Assembly: GCA_007136145.1 (NCBI GenBank) | Contig: SLHN01000007.1 | Coordinates: 1-5,634, forward strand | Source of the DNA: Thioalkalivibrio sp. | Lineage (GTDB): Bacteria > Pseudomonadota > Gammaproteobacteria > Ectothiorhodospirales > Ectothiorhodospiraceae | Direction of reading: 5' to 3' | Length of the DNA: 5,634 nucleotides | Part shown: piece by piece, positions 1-5,501 of the stretch | Layout of the letters: each line of letters begins with the position of its first letter | Position numbering within the stretch: position 1 is the stretch's first letter | Position numbers and translations under genes: made by a program | Notes under the pieces: generated by a model | Database searches by the model: none | Seen by the model: only the letters and a program-made list of their open reading frames with translations | Told to the model about the DNA's origin: nothing

Positions 1-1506
1 GTGACCGCCTATCCCGATCGTGCCCAGGTTGTGCGCGAACACATGGTGACGCTGGACGGCGGCGTTGGAACCGTACAAATCCATCCCCTGCCCGCGTTGC
101 TGAACCCAGCCAGCCTGCGTGTTCATGCCGAGGGTCCGGAGGGTTTGCGCCTTCAGCATGTGGAAACCCGGACAGTGCATGGCCGCGATCTCGCTCATCC
201 AATGGAACGCGTGCTTGATCAGGCATTGCGCGATACGCGGGACAAACGGAGGCAACTCACTGACGGAAAACGGGCACTGACCCTGAAACTTGGTTTCATC
301 GAACGCCTGACAGAGAACGCGGGGGCAATCGAACCCGCGCTTCCTCCGGACCAATGGCATCGTGCCTGGACCCTGATCGGCGATGGTGCACAGGATGTGC
401 TCGAGAAAATTGCGGAGGTTGACACGGCACTTCGCGATATCGACGTTGAGATCGCCCGTATCGAACGCGAGCTTGCAGCCCTGCGCACAGACCGTCGCGA
501 CACAATCGAAGCGACCATCCACTACGAAACCACCGCGGGCGGACCGGCAGTCATCAGGCTCGAGTACGAAGTACCGGGAGCGAACTGGTCACCGTTCTAC
601 GAGGCGCGACTCGATACCGTCGAGAACAGGATCGAGTGGGTCCAACGCGCCGAAGTTCGTCAAAACACCGGCGAGGAATGGCGAGATGTCCGACTTTTTC
701 TGTCCACAGCTCGTCCGGCCCTCGGCGGTCACTTGCCCGAACTACACCCGTGGTTCATCGATATTGCCCCACCGTCGCAGCCCAGGCTCCGCGGCCGGTC
801 GGAGGCAATGGATATGATGGCGGCTCCGGCGGCAGTCATGGAATCGGCCATTCTCGAAACGACCGGATTCACCAGCCGATACCGGGTTCCCGGCACGATC
901 AGCCTTCCGGCCGACAATCGTCAGCAACGTTTTCTGCTCGAAACACGCACACATGCGGTGGCACTCTCCGCGCGCTCGGTGCCAACCCGGTCGACCAACG
1001 CCTACCTGTTTGCCGAAGGAATCTTCGATGGTTCGACTCCGATGCTTCCAGGGCCGGTGAACCTGTTTCAGGATGGACAACTGGTCGGTCAGACACGGAT
1101 CGGGGTACTGGCGCCTGGGGCTGAACTACGTCTGGCTTTCGGGGTTGACGACCGCATCGAGATTCGCCACGAACTCGATCGGGACGTCGTCGGCCGCGAG
1201 GGTCTTCTACGGCGCCAGCAGCGACTCGAGCGCGGGTACCGCATCATCGTCAATAACCGCCACGAACAGCAGTTGCGCATCACTGTTCTCGACCAATTGC
1301 CGGTCCCCCGCGATGAGCGGATCAAGGTCGAGTTGACCCAGGCCAGCACCCCACCCACGGAGCGTGACGTCGACGGTCGTCCCGGAGTTCTGGCATGGTC
1401 AACCGATCTCGTAGCGGGGAGCGAAAAGGAGATTCGCTTCGGCTACACCGTATCCTGGCCCGAGGAGATCGATGGAATCCACGGACTGCATTCCAACCGC
1501 CGTTGA
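1..1506 (+). CDS. DUF4139 (mucoidy inhibitor MuiA-like) protein, 5' end cut off
   Basis: No biochemical function is established for this family; members are usually exported or envelope-associated. The visible 501 residues show three parts. Residues 1-60 look like the tail of the N-terminal DUF4140 domain, with the family-like phrase TAYPDRAQVV followed by NPASLRV near residue 35. Residues 65-170 are charged and helical, probably a coiled coil (LEKIAEVDTALRDIDVEIAR at 134-153), with a break near 105-120. Residues 180-490 match the beta-rich DUF4139 domain, with NWSPFYEARLD (195-205) and NTGEEWRDVRLFLSTARP (222-239) as its most typical motifs. The GTG at base 1 is probably an internal valine: in the family this phrase is preceded by further residues and often a signal peptide, so the real start should lie upstream. 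The stop is TGA at 1504-1506. No other gene shares an obvious operon with it here. Confidence 0.85.
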   Translation: MTAYPDRAQVVREHMVTLDGGVGTVQIHPLPALLNPASLRVHAEGPEGLRLQHVETRTVHGRDLAHPMERVLDQALRDTRDKRRQLTDGKRALTLKLGFIERLTENAGAIEPALPPDQWHRAWTLIGDGAQDVLEKIAEVDTALRDIDVEIARIERELAALRTDRRDTIEATIHYETTAGGPAVIRLEYEVPGANWSPFYEARLDTVENRIEWVQRAEVRQNTGEEWRDVRLFLSTARPALGGHLPELHPWFIDIAPPSQPRLRGRSEAMDMMAAPAAVMESAILETTGFTSRYRVPGTISLPADNRQQRFLLETRTHAVALSARSVPTRSTNAYLFAEGIFDGSTPMLPGPVNLFQDGQLVGQTRIGVLAPGAELRLAFGVDDRIEIRHELDRDVVGREGLLRRQQRLERGYRIIVNNRHEQQLRITVLDQLPVPRDERIKVELTQASTPPTERDVDGRPGVLAWSTDLVAGSEKEIRFGYTVSWPEEIDGIHGLHSNRR

Positions 1507-1529
1507 TTCGATTTGACCCCATTGATCAG

Positions 1530-1767
1530 GCGTGCGCCACGAGCGAGCTCCATCATACGCGGGACACGGAAACTCAAGACGATCCACCAATGGCCGCAAC
1601 GCTTTCGCTATACTTACAGGCAAACCCACGAAACGATCGGGCGCGTCACCCCCCTTGTACACCGCGGTGACCACCACGATCGCGAAAGTGGGGCCATGCT
1701 CCAAACGAGCGACGTCCGTGACGGCAGGAACCAGCGACTTTTCTGGAATAGAGGTCGAACATGACGT
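1530..1767 (-). pseudogene. possible remnant of a TPM-domain-like gene on the minus strand
   Basis: The minus strand is open leftward from a stop at 1768-1770. Its reading from about 1767 to 1530 has protein-like composition, for example VTDVARLEHGPTFAIVVVTA followed by VYKGGDAPDRFVGL. By eye this resembles the start of small TPM/TLP18.3-type domains, where a helix with T/S-x-E/A-I-V-x-V-V leads to a G-x-Y-R-D-like turn and then a hydrophobic stretch. Here no hydrophobic stretch follows. A shifted frame further on gives VPRMMELARGARLINGV, also reminiscent of the middle of that family. There is no ATG start and no Shine-Dalgarno site, and the open frame runs on antisense into the end of the DUF4139 gene, so it is not an intact gene. 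The resemblance was judged from memory and is weak; chance openness in GC-rich DNA is the main alternative. Confidence 0.18.
1751..1754 (+). promoter_or_regulatory. ribosome binding site of the 1761 gene
   Basis: GAGG lies six bases before the ATG at 1761. This fixes the start of the small downstream gene and is among the better Shine-Dalgarno matches in the window. Confidence 0.6.
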
Positions 1768-2045
1768 TCAAGGTTGGCGAACTGGTGATCATGCAACATG
1801 CCAGTTATTACACCGAGTGGAACGGCGCTCTCGGCGTTATCGTGAGCCCGCTGGCACCACGAACATCCATGGACCTGCTGAGCATGCAGTACAGGACCAA
1901 CGCGAGCTACCGGGTAAAGGTGCTGACCCAGGACGGCATTGTGGTCGATGCCCGCCCCCATCAGATCCGGCGGCTCCGCGGACCGGAAGAAGCCACGAAC
2001 GGTGAGAAGCACCACGTCAGTTCGCTCCCTGGTGGTATCGTCTGA
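1761..2045 (+). CDS. small hypothetical protein with SH3-like small-barrel look
   Basis: This is a 94-residue cytoplasmic protein with no signal peptide or membrane segment, and its function is not recognised. It opens with MTFKVGELVIMQHASYYTEW, runs through NGALGVIV (21-28), and then has a strand-turn-strand segment YRVKVLTQDGIVVDARPHQI (50-69) closing on RRL. The alternation of short beta strands and glycine turns, with the final 'PHQIRRL', suggests a small SH3- or KOW-like barrel. Proteins of this style occur as hypothetical genes in proteobacteria and their prophages, but nothing else here looks like phage. The tail from about residue 74 is polar and probably disordered. The ATG is supported by GAGG at six bases. 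The gene stands alone, with a 254-base gap before it and about 100 bases after it. The fold is inferred, not demonstrated. Confidence 0.75.
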   Translation: MTFKVGELVIMQHASYYTEWNGALGVIVSPLAPRTSMDLLSMQYRTNASYRVKVLTQDGIVVDARPHQIRRLRGPEEATNGEKHHVSSLPGGIV

Positions 2046-2074
2046 TCGTTGTCAGCCCGGTACTCCGTTCACTC

Positions 2075-2083
2075 TGTTAGATT
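2075..2083 (+). promoter_or_regulatory. candidate extended -10 promoter for the lipoprotein operon
   Basis: TGTTAGATT fits an extended -10 (TGn followed by a TATAAT-like hexamer with four of six matches). It lies about 60 bases before the likely GTG start of the lipoprotein. A TTGTCA -35-like hexamer is present at 2049-2054, but the 23-base spacing is too long for it to work as a normal partner. The region is locally AT-rich compared with its surroundings. This is a weak prediction. Confidence 0.25.
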
Positions 2084-2143
2084 AGGGCTTCTTCGTTGCC
2101 TCCCGGCGTTGCATGCCCAATCCCCAACCGGCCAACAATCGAC

Positions 2144-2743
2144 GTGCGTTCGAGATATCCAAAGCCTATCCTGCGCCACCAGAGAGTGTTGCCAGTGATA
2201 CTGATCCTCGGTGCGGTTGCTCTGAGCACCGCCTGCTCCAGCTTCATTGCAGGCCAATGGGAATACCGGTGTGATGCCTCGCCACTGGTACCCGATGCCG
2301 AACGCTGCCACGCGGCCCTCGATCTCGACGGCACCGCGCTTGCGGTCATTCCCGAGGCTGATGGCTGGTTGTTCGCGGGGGCCTGGATGGGCGAGGATTA
2401 CCGTTTGATTCAGGCAACTTTCGACATTCCCGGCCTGCGGCGCTCGGTGCGCCTTGAGGATGGTTACTGCTCCGGGCCGGTCTGCTGGATAGAGTTCACG
2501 GACACCGAAATCGAGCGTATTGTCAAGCGGGGTTCCTTTCGGGTCGAACTGACCCGAGTGATGTACGAGGCGTCGGGCCGCATGCGCCGCGGTACGACCG
2601 GCTTTCATGCGCCCACCCGCGGCATGGGGGATGCCATCGAACAACTGCGCACCGATGCCTCCACGTCCTCCGTTTCGCGCGAACCGATCGGCCGCTCGCC
2701 GACTGTGATCCAGCCATCGGACCATCAGGACGGAAGGTCATGA
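2144..2743 (+). CDS. predicted lipoprotein with four conserved-looking cysteines, possibly IalB-like
   Basis: From the GTG at 2144 the product is 199 residues. It has a basic N-terminus (RSRYPKPILRHQR), a hydrophobic core (VLPVILILGAVAL) and a lipobox-like STAC ending at Cys31, so it is probably a lipid-anchored envelope protein. The mature part begins SSFIAGQWEYRCD and carries four further cysteines (43, 55, 109, 114), enough for two disulfides. The order 'GxWxxRC...ERC...GYCSGPVCW...RGSFRV...TGFHA' recalls the invasion-associated locus B (IalB) family; this is pattern memory only, and an unrelated lipoprotein is possible. Residues 165-199 are polar and likely disordered. The start is uncertain: TTG 2096, GTG 2144 and GTG 2186 are all in frame and none has a good Shine-Dalgarno site. 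GTG 2144 gives the most normal signal-peptide n-region. The stop overlaps the next gene's start. Confidence 0.7.
   Translation: MRSRYPKPILRHQRVLPVILILGAVALSTACSSFIAGQWEYRCDASPLVPDAERCHAALDLDGTALAVIPEADGWLFAGAWMGEDYRLIQATFDIPGLRRSVRLEDGYCSGPVCWIEFTDTEIERIVKRGSFRVELTRVMYEASGRMRRGTTGFHAPTRGMGDAIEQLRTDASTSSVSREPIGRSPTVIQPSDHQDGRS
2727..2730 (+). promoter_or_regulatory. ribosome binding site of the 55-aa peptide, inside the lipoprotein gene
   Basis: AGGA lies nine bases before the ATG at 2740, inside the last codons of the lipoprotein gene. A second purine run, GGAAGG at 2732-2737, is too close to the ATG to serve on its own. Together with the ATGA overlap this supports translation of the short downstream gene. 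Confidence 0.5.
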
Positions 2744-2907
2744 CCCATTGGTTACTGGAGCACTTCATCTGGATCGCGATCGCTCTGGTGGTGATCATCG
2801 TCGGGCTGAAATACGCAATTGCCGCGATTCTGAAACGGCTGATGGACGAATCCGCGGAAGCCGCACGCAAGGCTGACCAACCAACGTGCCGGGACGAACG
2901 CCACTGA
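2740..2907 (+). CDS. 55-aa single-span membrane micropeptide
   Basis: This short gene encodes 55 residues beginning MTHWLLEHFIWIAIALVVII. It has one strongly hydrophobic segment (about residues 9-31) followed by a basic and helical tail (LKRLMDESAEAARKADQ). The basic residues right after the span suggest an N-out, C-in orientation in the inner membrane. Its ATG shares the A and TG of the lipoprotein's TGA stop (ATGA at 2740-2743), a classic sign of translational coupling. AGGA nine bases upstream can also recruit ribosomes. The role is unknown. Being co-translated with an envelope lipoprotein suggests a shared process such as anchoring or assembly, which is inference. Its size makes it easy to miss. 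Confidence 0.65.
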   Translation: MTHWLLEHFIWIAIALVVIIVGLKYAIAAILKRLMDESAEAARKADQPTCRDERH

Positions 2908-3018
2908 CCTTCATGGCCTCGGGTCGCCTCTGTTAACAACAGGCGCAGGATGCCAATGAGCGCATCGAATTCCACTGTTCGAGGCCGGGGCCCTGACGGT
3001 CAGTGCCAGCGTGGTATC

Positions 3019-3050
3019 GGTGCGGTTCGGCTTCGCCTCACGGCACCCTA
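3019..3050 (+). repeat. REP-like palindromic repeat, copy 1
   Basis: A 29-base imperfect palindrome, GGTGCGGTTCGGC-TTC-GCCTCACGGCACC, has 13-base arms with three mismatches and is followed by CTA. It resembles the short 'GTAGGGTGC...GCACCCTAC' palindromes found scattered between genes in many proteobacteria. A related, inverted and more degenerate copy occurs at 4799-4841: the 15 bases 3033-3047 match 4808-4822 perfectly on the opposite strand. There is no T-run, so it is not a standard intrinsic terminator. Confidence 0.6.
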
Positions 3051-3077
3051 CGCGGGTTCTTTCAAGCTAATCCTTGC

Positions 3078-3106
3078 TTGCAACAGGGCCTCAACCGGCT
3101 TGTAAA
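3078..3106 (+). promoter_or_regulatory. candidate sigma70 promoter of the TrpD2-MazG-like unit
   Basis: TTGCAA (3078-3083) and TGTAAA (3101-3106) are separated by 17 bases, and each has four of six consensus matches. It lies about 165 bases before the ATG at 3271, and no gene intervenes. The spacing is ideal but the hexamers are mediocre. Confidence 0.35.
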
Positions 3107-3270
3107 CCTCGGTTTCCCGCGCCCAGCCGGTGAGCGATCTTTCCCCCGCGCGGCAAGGGGTTGAATCATGATCCGGTTTTGCTCCCACGCGGCCCGGCGG
3201 TATGATTCGCATCACCAGCAAGTCGGCGTGCGCCGACGGAAATGCGCGCAGTCATTCCGGAGAACGGACG

Positions 3271-4287
3271 ATGGTCGAACCCACCCAATACGAAGAGCAC
3301 CCCTTCGCGCAGTACGTGCGTATCCTCGGCAAGGGCAAGAACGGCACCCGCCCGTTCACCGAGCAGGAAGCCTTCGACTCTTTCAGCATGATACTTGCCG
3401 GGCAGGTCGAGCCCGTGCAACTCGGCGCGTACATGATGCTCATGAGGGTGAAGGAAGAGACTCGGGAGGAACTCGTTGGGTTTGTGCGCGCGGTCCGCAA
3501 CGCGATCCACATTCCCGCCGATGCCCCCAGCGTGGATCTGGATTGGTCGTCTTACGCGGGCAAGCGCCGGGTGCTGCCCTGGTACCTGCTTTCTACCCTG
3601 CTGCTTGCCCAGAATGGCATTCGCACCTTCATGCACGGCGCCAGCGGTCATACCGTCGGACGTATCTACACCCGCGACGTTCTTGGCAGTCTTGGGGTCA
3701 CCCCCTGCTCCTCGATCGACGAGGCCTGCCAGCGCATGGCCACCGAGAATTTTGCCTACCTCGACCTTGAGCACCTTTGCCCCCGGCTGCATGAGATCAT
3801 CGAACTGCGCCCCCTGATGGGGCTTCGCTCCCCGGTTCATACTGTCGCCCGCAGCACCAATCCCTTCAACGCTCCGTACGTGATGCAGGGCATATTCCAC
3901 CCGGGATACCGTCCCGTGCACCAGGAAGCCGCCATGCTTCTTGGTGAAGCCAATGTAGCGGTAATCAAGGGTGAAGGTGGCGAGATCGAGCGCAATCCCG
4001 ACAGCCCCTGTCTTGTGCAGCGGGTGCGTAATGGCGTTCTCGAAGAGGAGGAGTGGCCAGCGATGTTCAGCCGGCGCCACATGCGCGACGACCACCTGGA
4101 TGTTGGGCGGCTCGTTCGATTCTGGCGTGGTGAAAGCGAGGAGGAATACGGCGAGGCCGCTGTCGTCGGGACTGCCGCGATTGCCCTGCATCTGATGAAG
4201 AAGGCCCCCACGCCCGAAGCTGCCACGGCGCTGGCCCGGGAAATGTGGCAGTCCCGCAACCGGGACCGCATGCAGGCCGCCGCCTGA
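3271..4287 (+). CDS. ybiB: TrpD2/YbiB-type glycosyltransferase-family protein
   Basis: This is a homologue of anthranilate phosphoribosyltransferase (TrpD) of the TrpD2 subgroup, here 338 residues. E. coli YbiB, the studied member, is described as a nucleic-acid-binding protein rather than a tryptophan-pathway enzyme. Residues 10-85 form the helical N-terminal domain (HPFAQYVRILGKGKNGTRPF, then VEPVQLGAYMMLMRVKEET). The alpha/beta domain follows, with VLPWYLLSTLLLAQNGIRTF at 101-120. The usual PRPP-binding glycine loop is replaced by HGASGHTVGRIYT (122-134), followed by LRPLMGLRSPVHTVARSTNP (179-198) and KGEGGEIERNPD (233-244). This altered loop is what points to TrpD2 rather than true TrpD. 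No other trp gene is near. The ATG at 3271 is preferred to the in-frame ATG at 3202, because GGAG (3259-3262) sits eight bases before it and the homologous region begins just after. It is followed five bases later by the MazG-like gene. Confidence 0.85.
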   Translation: MVEPTQYEEHPFAQYVRILGKGKNGTRPFTEQEAFDSFSMILAGQVEPVQLGAYMMLMRVKEETREELVGFVRAVRNAIHIPADAPSVDLDWSSYAGKRRVLPWYLLSTLLLAQNGIRTFMHGASGHTVGRIYTRDVLGSLGVTPCSSIDEACQRMATENFAYLDLEHLCPRLHEIIELRPLMGLRSPVHTVARSTNPFNAPYVMQGIFHPGYRPVHQEAAMLLGEANVAVIKGEGGEIERNPDSPCLVQRVRNGVLEEEEWPAMFSRRHMRDDHLDVGRLVRFWRGESEEEYGEAAVVGTAAIALHLMKKAPTPEAATALAREMWQSRNRDRMQAAA

Positions 4288-4292
4288 TCACG

Positions 4293-4673
4293 ATGCCGAA
4301 GCCAACCATGGAGTGGCCAGAGCTGGAAGACCTGAAAAATCGCATGCGGGATTTTGCCGCGCGCAGGGATTGGGAGCAGTTTCATGCCCCGAAGAATCTG
4401 GTCATGGCGCTGGCGGGCGAAGCCGGCGAGTTGATAGAGCATTTTCAATGGCTCAGCGAAGCGCAGAGCGAGAACCTGGATACGACCACGCTGGAAAAGG
4501 TCGCTTCCGAAATCGCCGATATCCAGATTTACCTGGTTCGGCTGTCCGACAGGCTCGGAGTCAGTATCGCCGATGCGGTCGAGCGAAAGGTGCTCGAGAA
4601 CGAACGCAAATACCCGGCGGAAAAGGTGTTCGGAAGCTCACTGAAATACACAGAATATCAGGAGCTGAAATAA
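4293..4673 (+). CDS. MazG-like nucleotide pyrophosphohydrolase
   Basis: This 126-residue all-helical protein belongs to the MazG-like/RS21-C6 (dCTPase-type) group. These enzymes hydrolyse (d)NTPs to monophosphate and pyrophosphate, often cleaning the pool of damaged or excess nucleotides in the cytoplasm. The helix with WEQFHAPKNLVMAL (27-40) leads to the first metal-binding helix GEAGELIEHFQWLSE, with Glu43, Glu46 and Glu49 available. The second, EKVASEIADIQIYLVRLSDR, supplies Glu73 and Asp76, the ExxD half of the motif. The C-terminus NERKYPAEKVFGSS is typical. The length is normal for a single-domain member. The ATG at 4293 is five bases after the TrpD2 stop; ATG 4308 is an alternative (121 aa). 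Neither has a clear Shine-Dalgarno site, so translation probably depends on coupling to the upstream gene. The exact nucleotide substrate cannot be read from the sequence. Confidence 0.88.
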   Translation: MPKPTMEWPELEDLKNRMRDFAARRDWEQFHAPKNLVMALAGEAGELIEHFQWLSEAQSENLDTTTLEKVASEIADIQIYLVRLSDRLGVSIADAVERKVLENERKYPAEKVFGSSLKYTEYQELK

Positions 4674-4720
4674 CCACCATTCGGGCTGGGTGGTGCCAAC
4701 ACAATACCCGACCTTGCCTA

Positions 4721-4750
4721 CGCCGGACGGACACCGGCGCGGAATTTTTT
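4721..4750 (+). terminator. imperfect intrinsic terminator of the TrpD2-MazG-like unit
   Basis: A perfect six-base-pair GC stem, CGCCGG/CCGGCG (4721-4726 and 4734-4739, seven-base loop), is followed after five bases by six Ts (4745-4750). It lies 48 bases after the pyrophosphohydrolase stop. The gap between stem and T-run weakens the call. A second hairpin, ACCACC/GGTGGT at 4673-4694, overlaps the stop codon but has no T-run. Confidence 0.45.
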
Positions 4751-4798
4751 CCAGCTGGGAAGATTCGATTCCCCACCAACCTGACGAAGCCCAACCCA

Positions 4799-4841
4799 TA
4801 GGGTGCCGGTGCCGTGAGGCGAGTCGCAGCGGAAACACGCC
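4799..4841 (-). repeat. REP-like palindromic repeat, copy 2 (degenerate, inverted)
   Basis: Read on the minus strand this stretch matches copy 1 at 3019-3050. TCGCCTCACGGCACC is identical over 15 bases (4822-4808), and the opposite arm GGCGTGTTTCCGCT (4841-4828) matches 10 of 14 bases of the corresponding arm. It carries an extra GGCACC unit, so GGCACC is present twice, and ends in CTATG where copy 1 has CTACG. The arms no longer pair well, so this is likely a decayed copy. It lies in the spacer between two convergent genes, a usual place for such elements. Confidence 0.5.
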
Positions 4842-4956
4842 GAGGCAATTCACACCCACTTACGGGCACGTCGGAGCATGCCATTGGCTACGCTTCCCGC
4901 CAAACCACCTTTCATCCTCCCTCGCCCAGGAGTCACACTGAGCGCGCACTTGAGAA

Positions 4957-5355
4957 CTATGGCGGCATCCTCGGGATCGGGTTGCTTCGCCGCCAGCCGT
5001 ATTCGGAATCATGCCGCCATTCCTGCCGGTCGTCGAGGGTGCGGACTACCTGCCGGTCCCGATGCACATAGCTTACCCTGGCATGGACCGTTGCACGCTC
5101 ACCATCGGTCATGGGCCCTTTCAGAACCTCGTATTGAATCACCCTGATGTTGTCGAGATTCCCGGATGGTTCCGACTGGGCAGCAAGCTCCGGCTCCAGA
5201 AAATCGTAGGTACTGGCAAGATCCCCCCAACGCACCGCACTGCCGTACGCGCTGAGCGTCCGCTCGAGGCTCGACTCCTTGTCCTTCAGTCCGGCACAGC
5301 CGGCAAGCAGCACGGCCATCCCCACGATCGGTATGAAAAATCGAATAAATGACAT
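4957..5355 (-). CDS. predicted lipoprotein with NTF2-like look, unknown function
   Basis: This 132-residue protein starts MSFIRFFIPIVGMAVLLAGC, a short type II signal peptide with a textbook lipobox LAGC and Cys20 as the lipidated residue. Ala21 follows, so outer-membrane sorting by the Lol system is expected. The mature part has an amphipathic helix (SSLERTLSAYGSAVRWGDLA, 28-47) and the YDFLEPE turn. Strands follow (NIRVIQYEVLKG; ATVHARVSYVHRD; QVVRTLDDRQEW; YGWRRSNPIPR). A helix followed by a curved sheet of this kind is typical of NTF2-like folds, an inference. The function is not recognised. The start ATG (5355-5353) has no clear Shine-Dalgarno site, and the predicted promoter is only about 12 bases upstream. 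It converges on the MazG-like gene and lies 146 bases downstream of the fumarase-like gene on the same strand. Confidence 0.8.
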   Translation of the reverse strand: MSFIRFFIPIVGMAVLLAGCAGLKDKESSLERTLSAYGSAVRWGDLASTYDFLEPELAAQSEPSGNLDNIRVIQYEVLKGPMTDGERATVHARVSYVHRDRQVVRTLDDRQEWRHDSEYGWRRSNPIPRMPP

Positions 5356-5367
5356 GTGTTTTCTACC

Positions 5368-5396
5368 ATAATCCGTTGTTTTATTGATTTTTTCAA
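5368..5396 (-). promoter_or_regulatory. candidate sigma70 promoter of the minus-strand lipoprotein
   Basis: On the minus strand TTGAAA (5396-5391, five of six matches) is followed after exactly 17 bases by GATTAT (5373-5368, four of six), in an AT-rich island within GC-rich DNA. Transcription would begin near 5361, only about six bases before the ATG at 5355, giving a nearly leaderless message. This agrees with the lack of a Shine-Dalgarno site. Confidence 0.5.
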
Positions 5397-5407
5397 TTCT
5401 CTTCCAG

Positions 5408-5433
5408 CCGATTTTTCTTTACCCGGAAATCGG
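5408..5433. other. inverted repeat upstream of the lipoprotein promoter
   Basis: CCGATTT (5408-5414) and AAATCGG (5427-5433) form a perfect seven-base inverted repeat with a 12-base spacer, just upstream of the predicted -35 hexamer. It could be an operator or activator half-site pair, or a hairpin behind the fumarase-like gene. No T-run follows it on the minus strand, so a terminator is unlikely. Confidence 0.25.
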
Positions 5434-5501
5434 GCACTATTTCCTCCCCAGCATCTCCACTTCAGCAAAGGATCAAGCGGTGGCGGCGCTCGCAGCAATC
5501 G

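Larger units (their letters stand above)
2908..3270. other. 363-base non-coding stretch before the TrpD2-like gene
   Basis: No convincing gene lies here on either strand. An imperfect hairpin sits about 20 bases after the micropeptide stop (2926-2946, core CTGTT-AAC-AACAG), but no T-run follows, so it is at best a processing or pause site. The palindrome CTGACGGTCAG lies at 2993-3003. The dispersed palindromic repeat (3019-3050) and a candidate promoter (3078-3106) follow. After them is an apparent leader of roughly 160 bases containing a small CCCC...GGGG hairpin near 3145-3160. Confidence 0.6.

Noticed and set aside
1..3. GTG at the first base as the true start of the DUF4139 gene
   Set aside because: The family continues further upstream, and the window edge coincides with the codon, so it is more likely an internal valine.
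1609..1614. TATACT as a -10 box for the 94-aa gene
   Set aside because: No acceptable -35 hexamer or extended -10 is present at the right distance, and it lies about 150 bases from the gene.
2069..2725. 218-codon minus-strand frame opposite the lipoprotein gene
   Set aside because: No recognisable domain or start signals; the plus strand has a signal peptide, a coupled downstream start and a sensible cysteine pattern.
2926..2946. Hairpin after the micropeptide as an intrinsic terminator
   Set aside because: The stem has a mismatch and a wobble pair, and no T-run follows.
2993..3003. CTGACGGTCAG palindrome as an operator
   Set aside because: Eleven bases with five-base arms is easily expected by chance, and it is not near a predicted promoter start.
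3202..3204. Upstream ATG as the start of the TrpD2-like gene
   Set aside because: It has no Shine-Dalgarno site, and the extra 23 residues are not family-like, whereas the ATG at 3271 has GGAG at eight bases.
3166..4191. 341-codon open frame on the minus strand opposite the TrpD2-like gene
   Set aside because: It is antisense to a confidently identified gene, resembles no family, and long antisense openness is expected in GC-rich coding DNA.
4757..4778. tRNA-like 3' fragment: GGGAA-loop-TTCCC hairpin followed by CACCA, with TTCGATTCC as in T-arms
   Set aside because: The TTCGATT is offset relative to a true T-loop, no acceptor, D or anticodon arms can be found upstream, and no integrase gene is nearby to suggest an attachment site. 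Probably chance.
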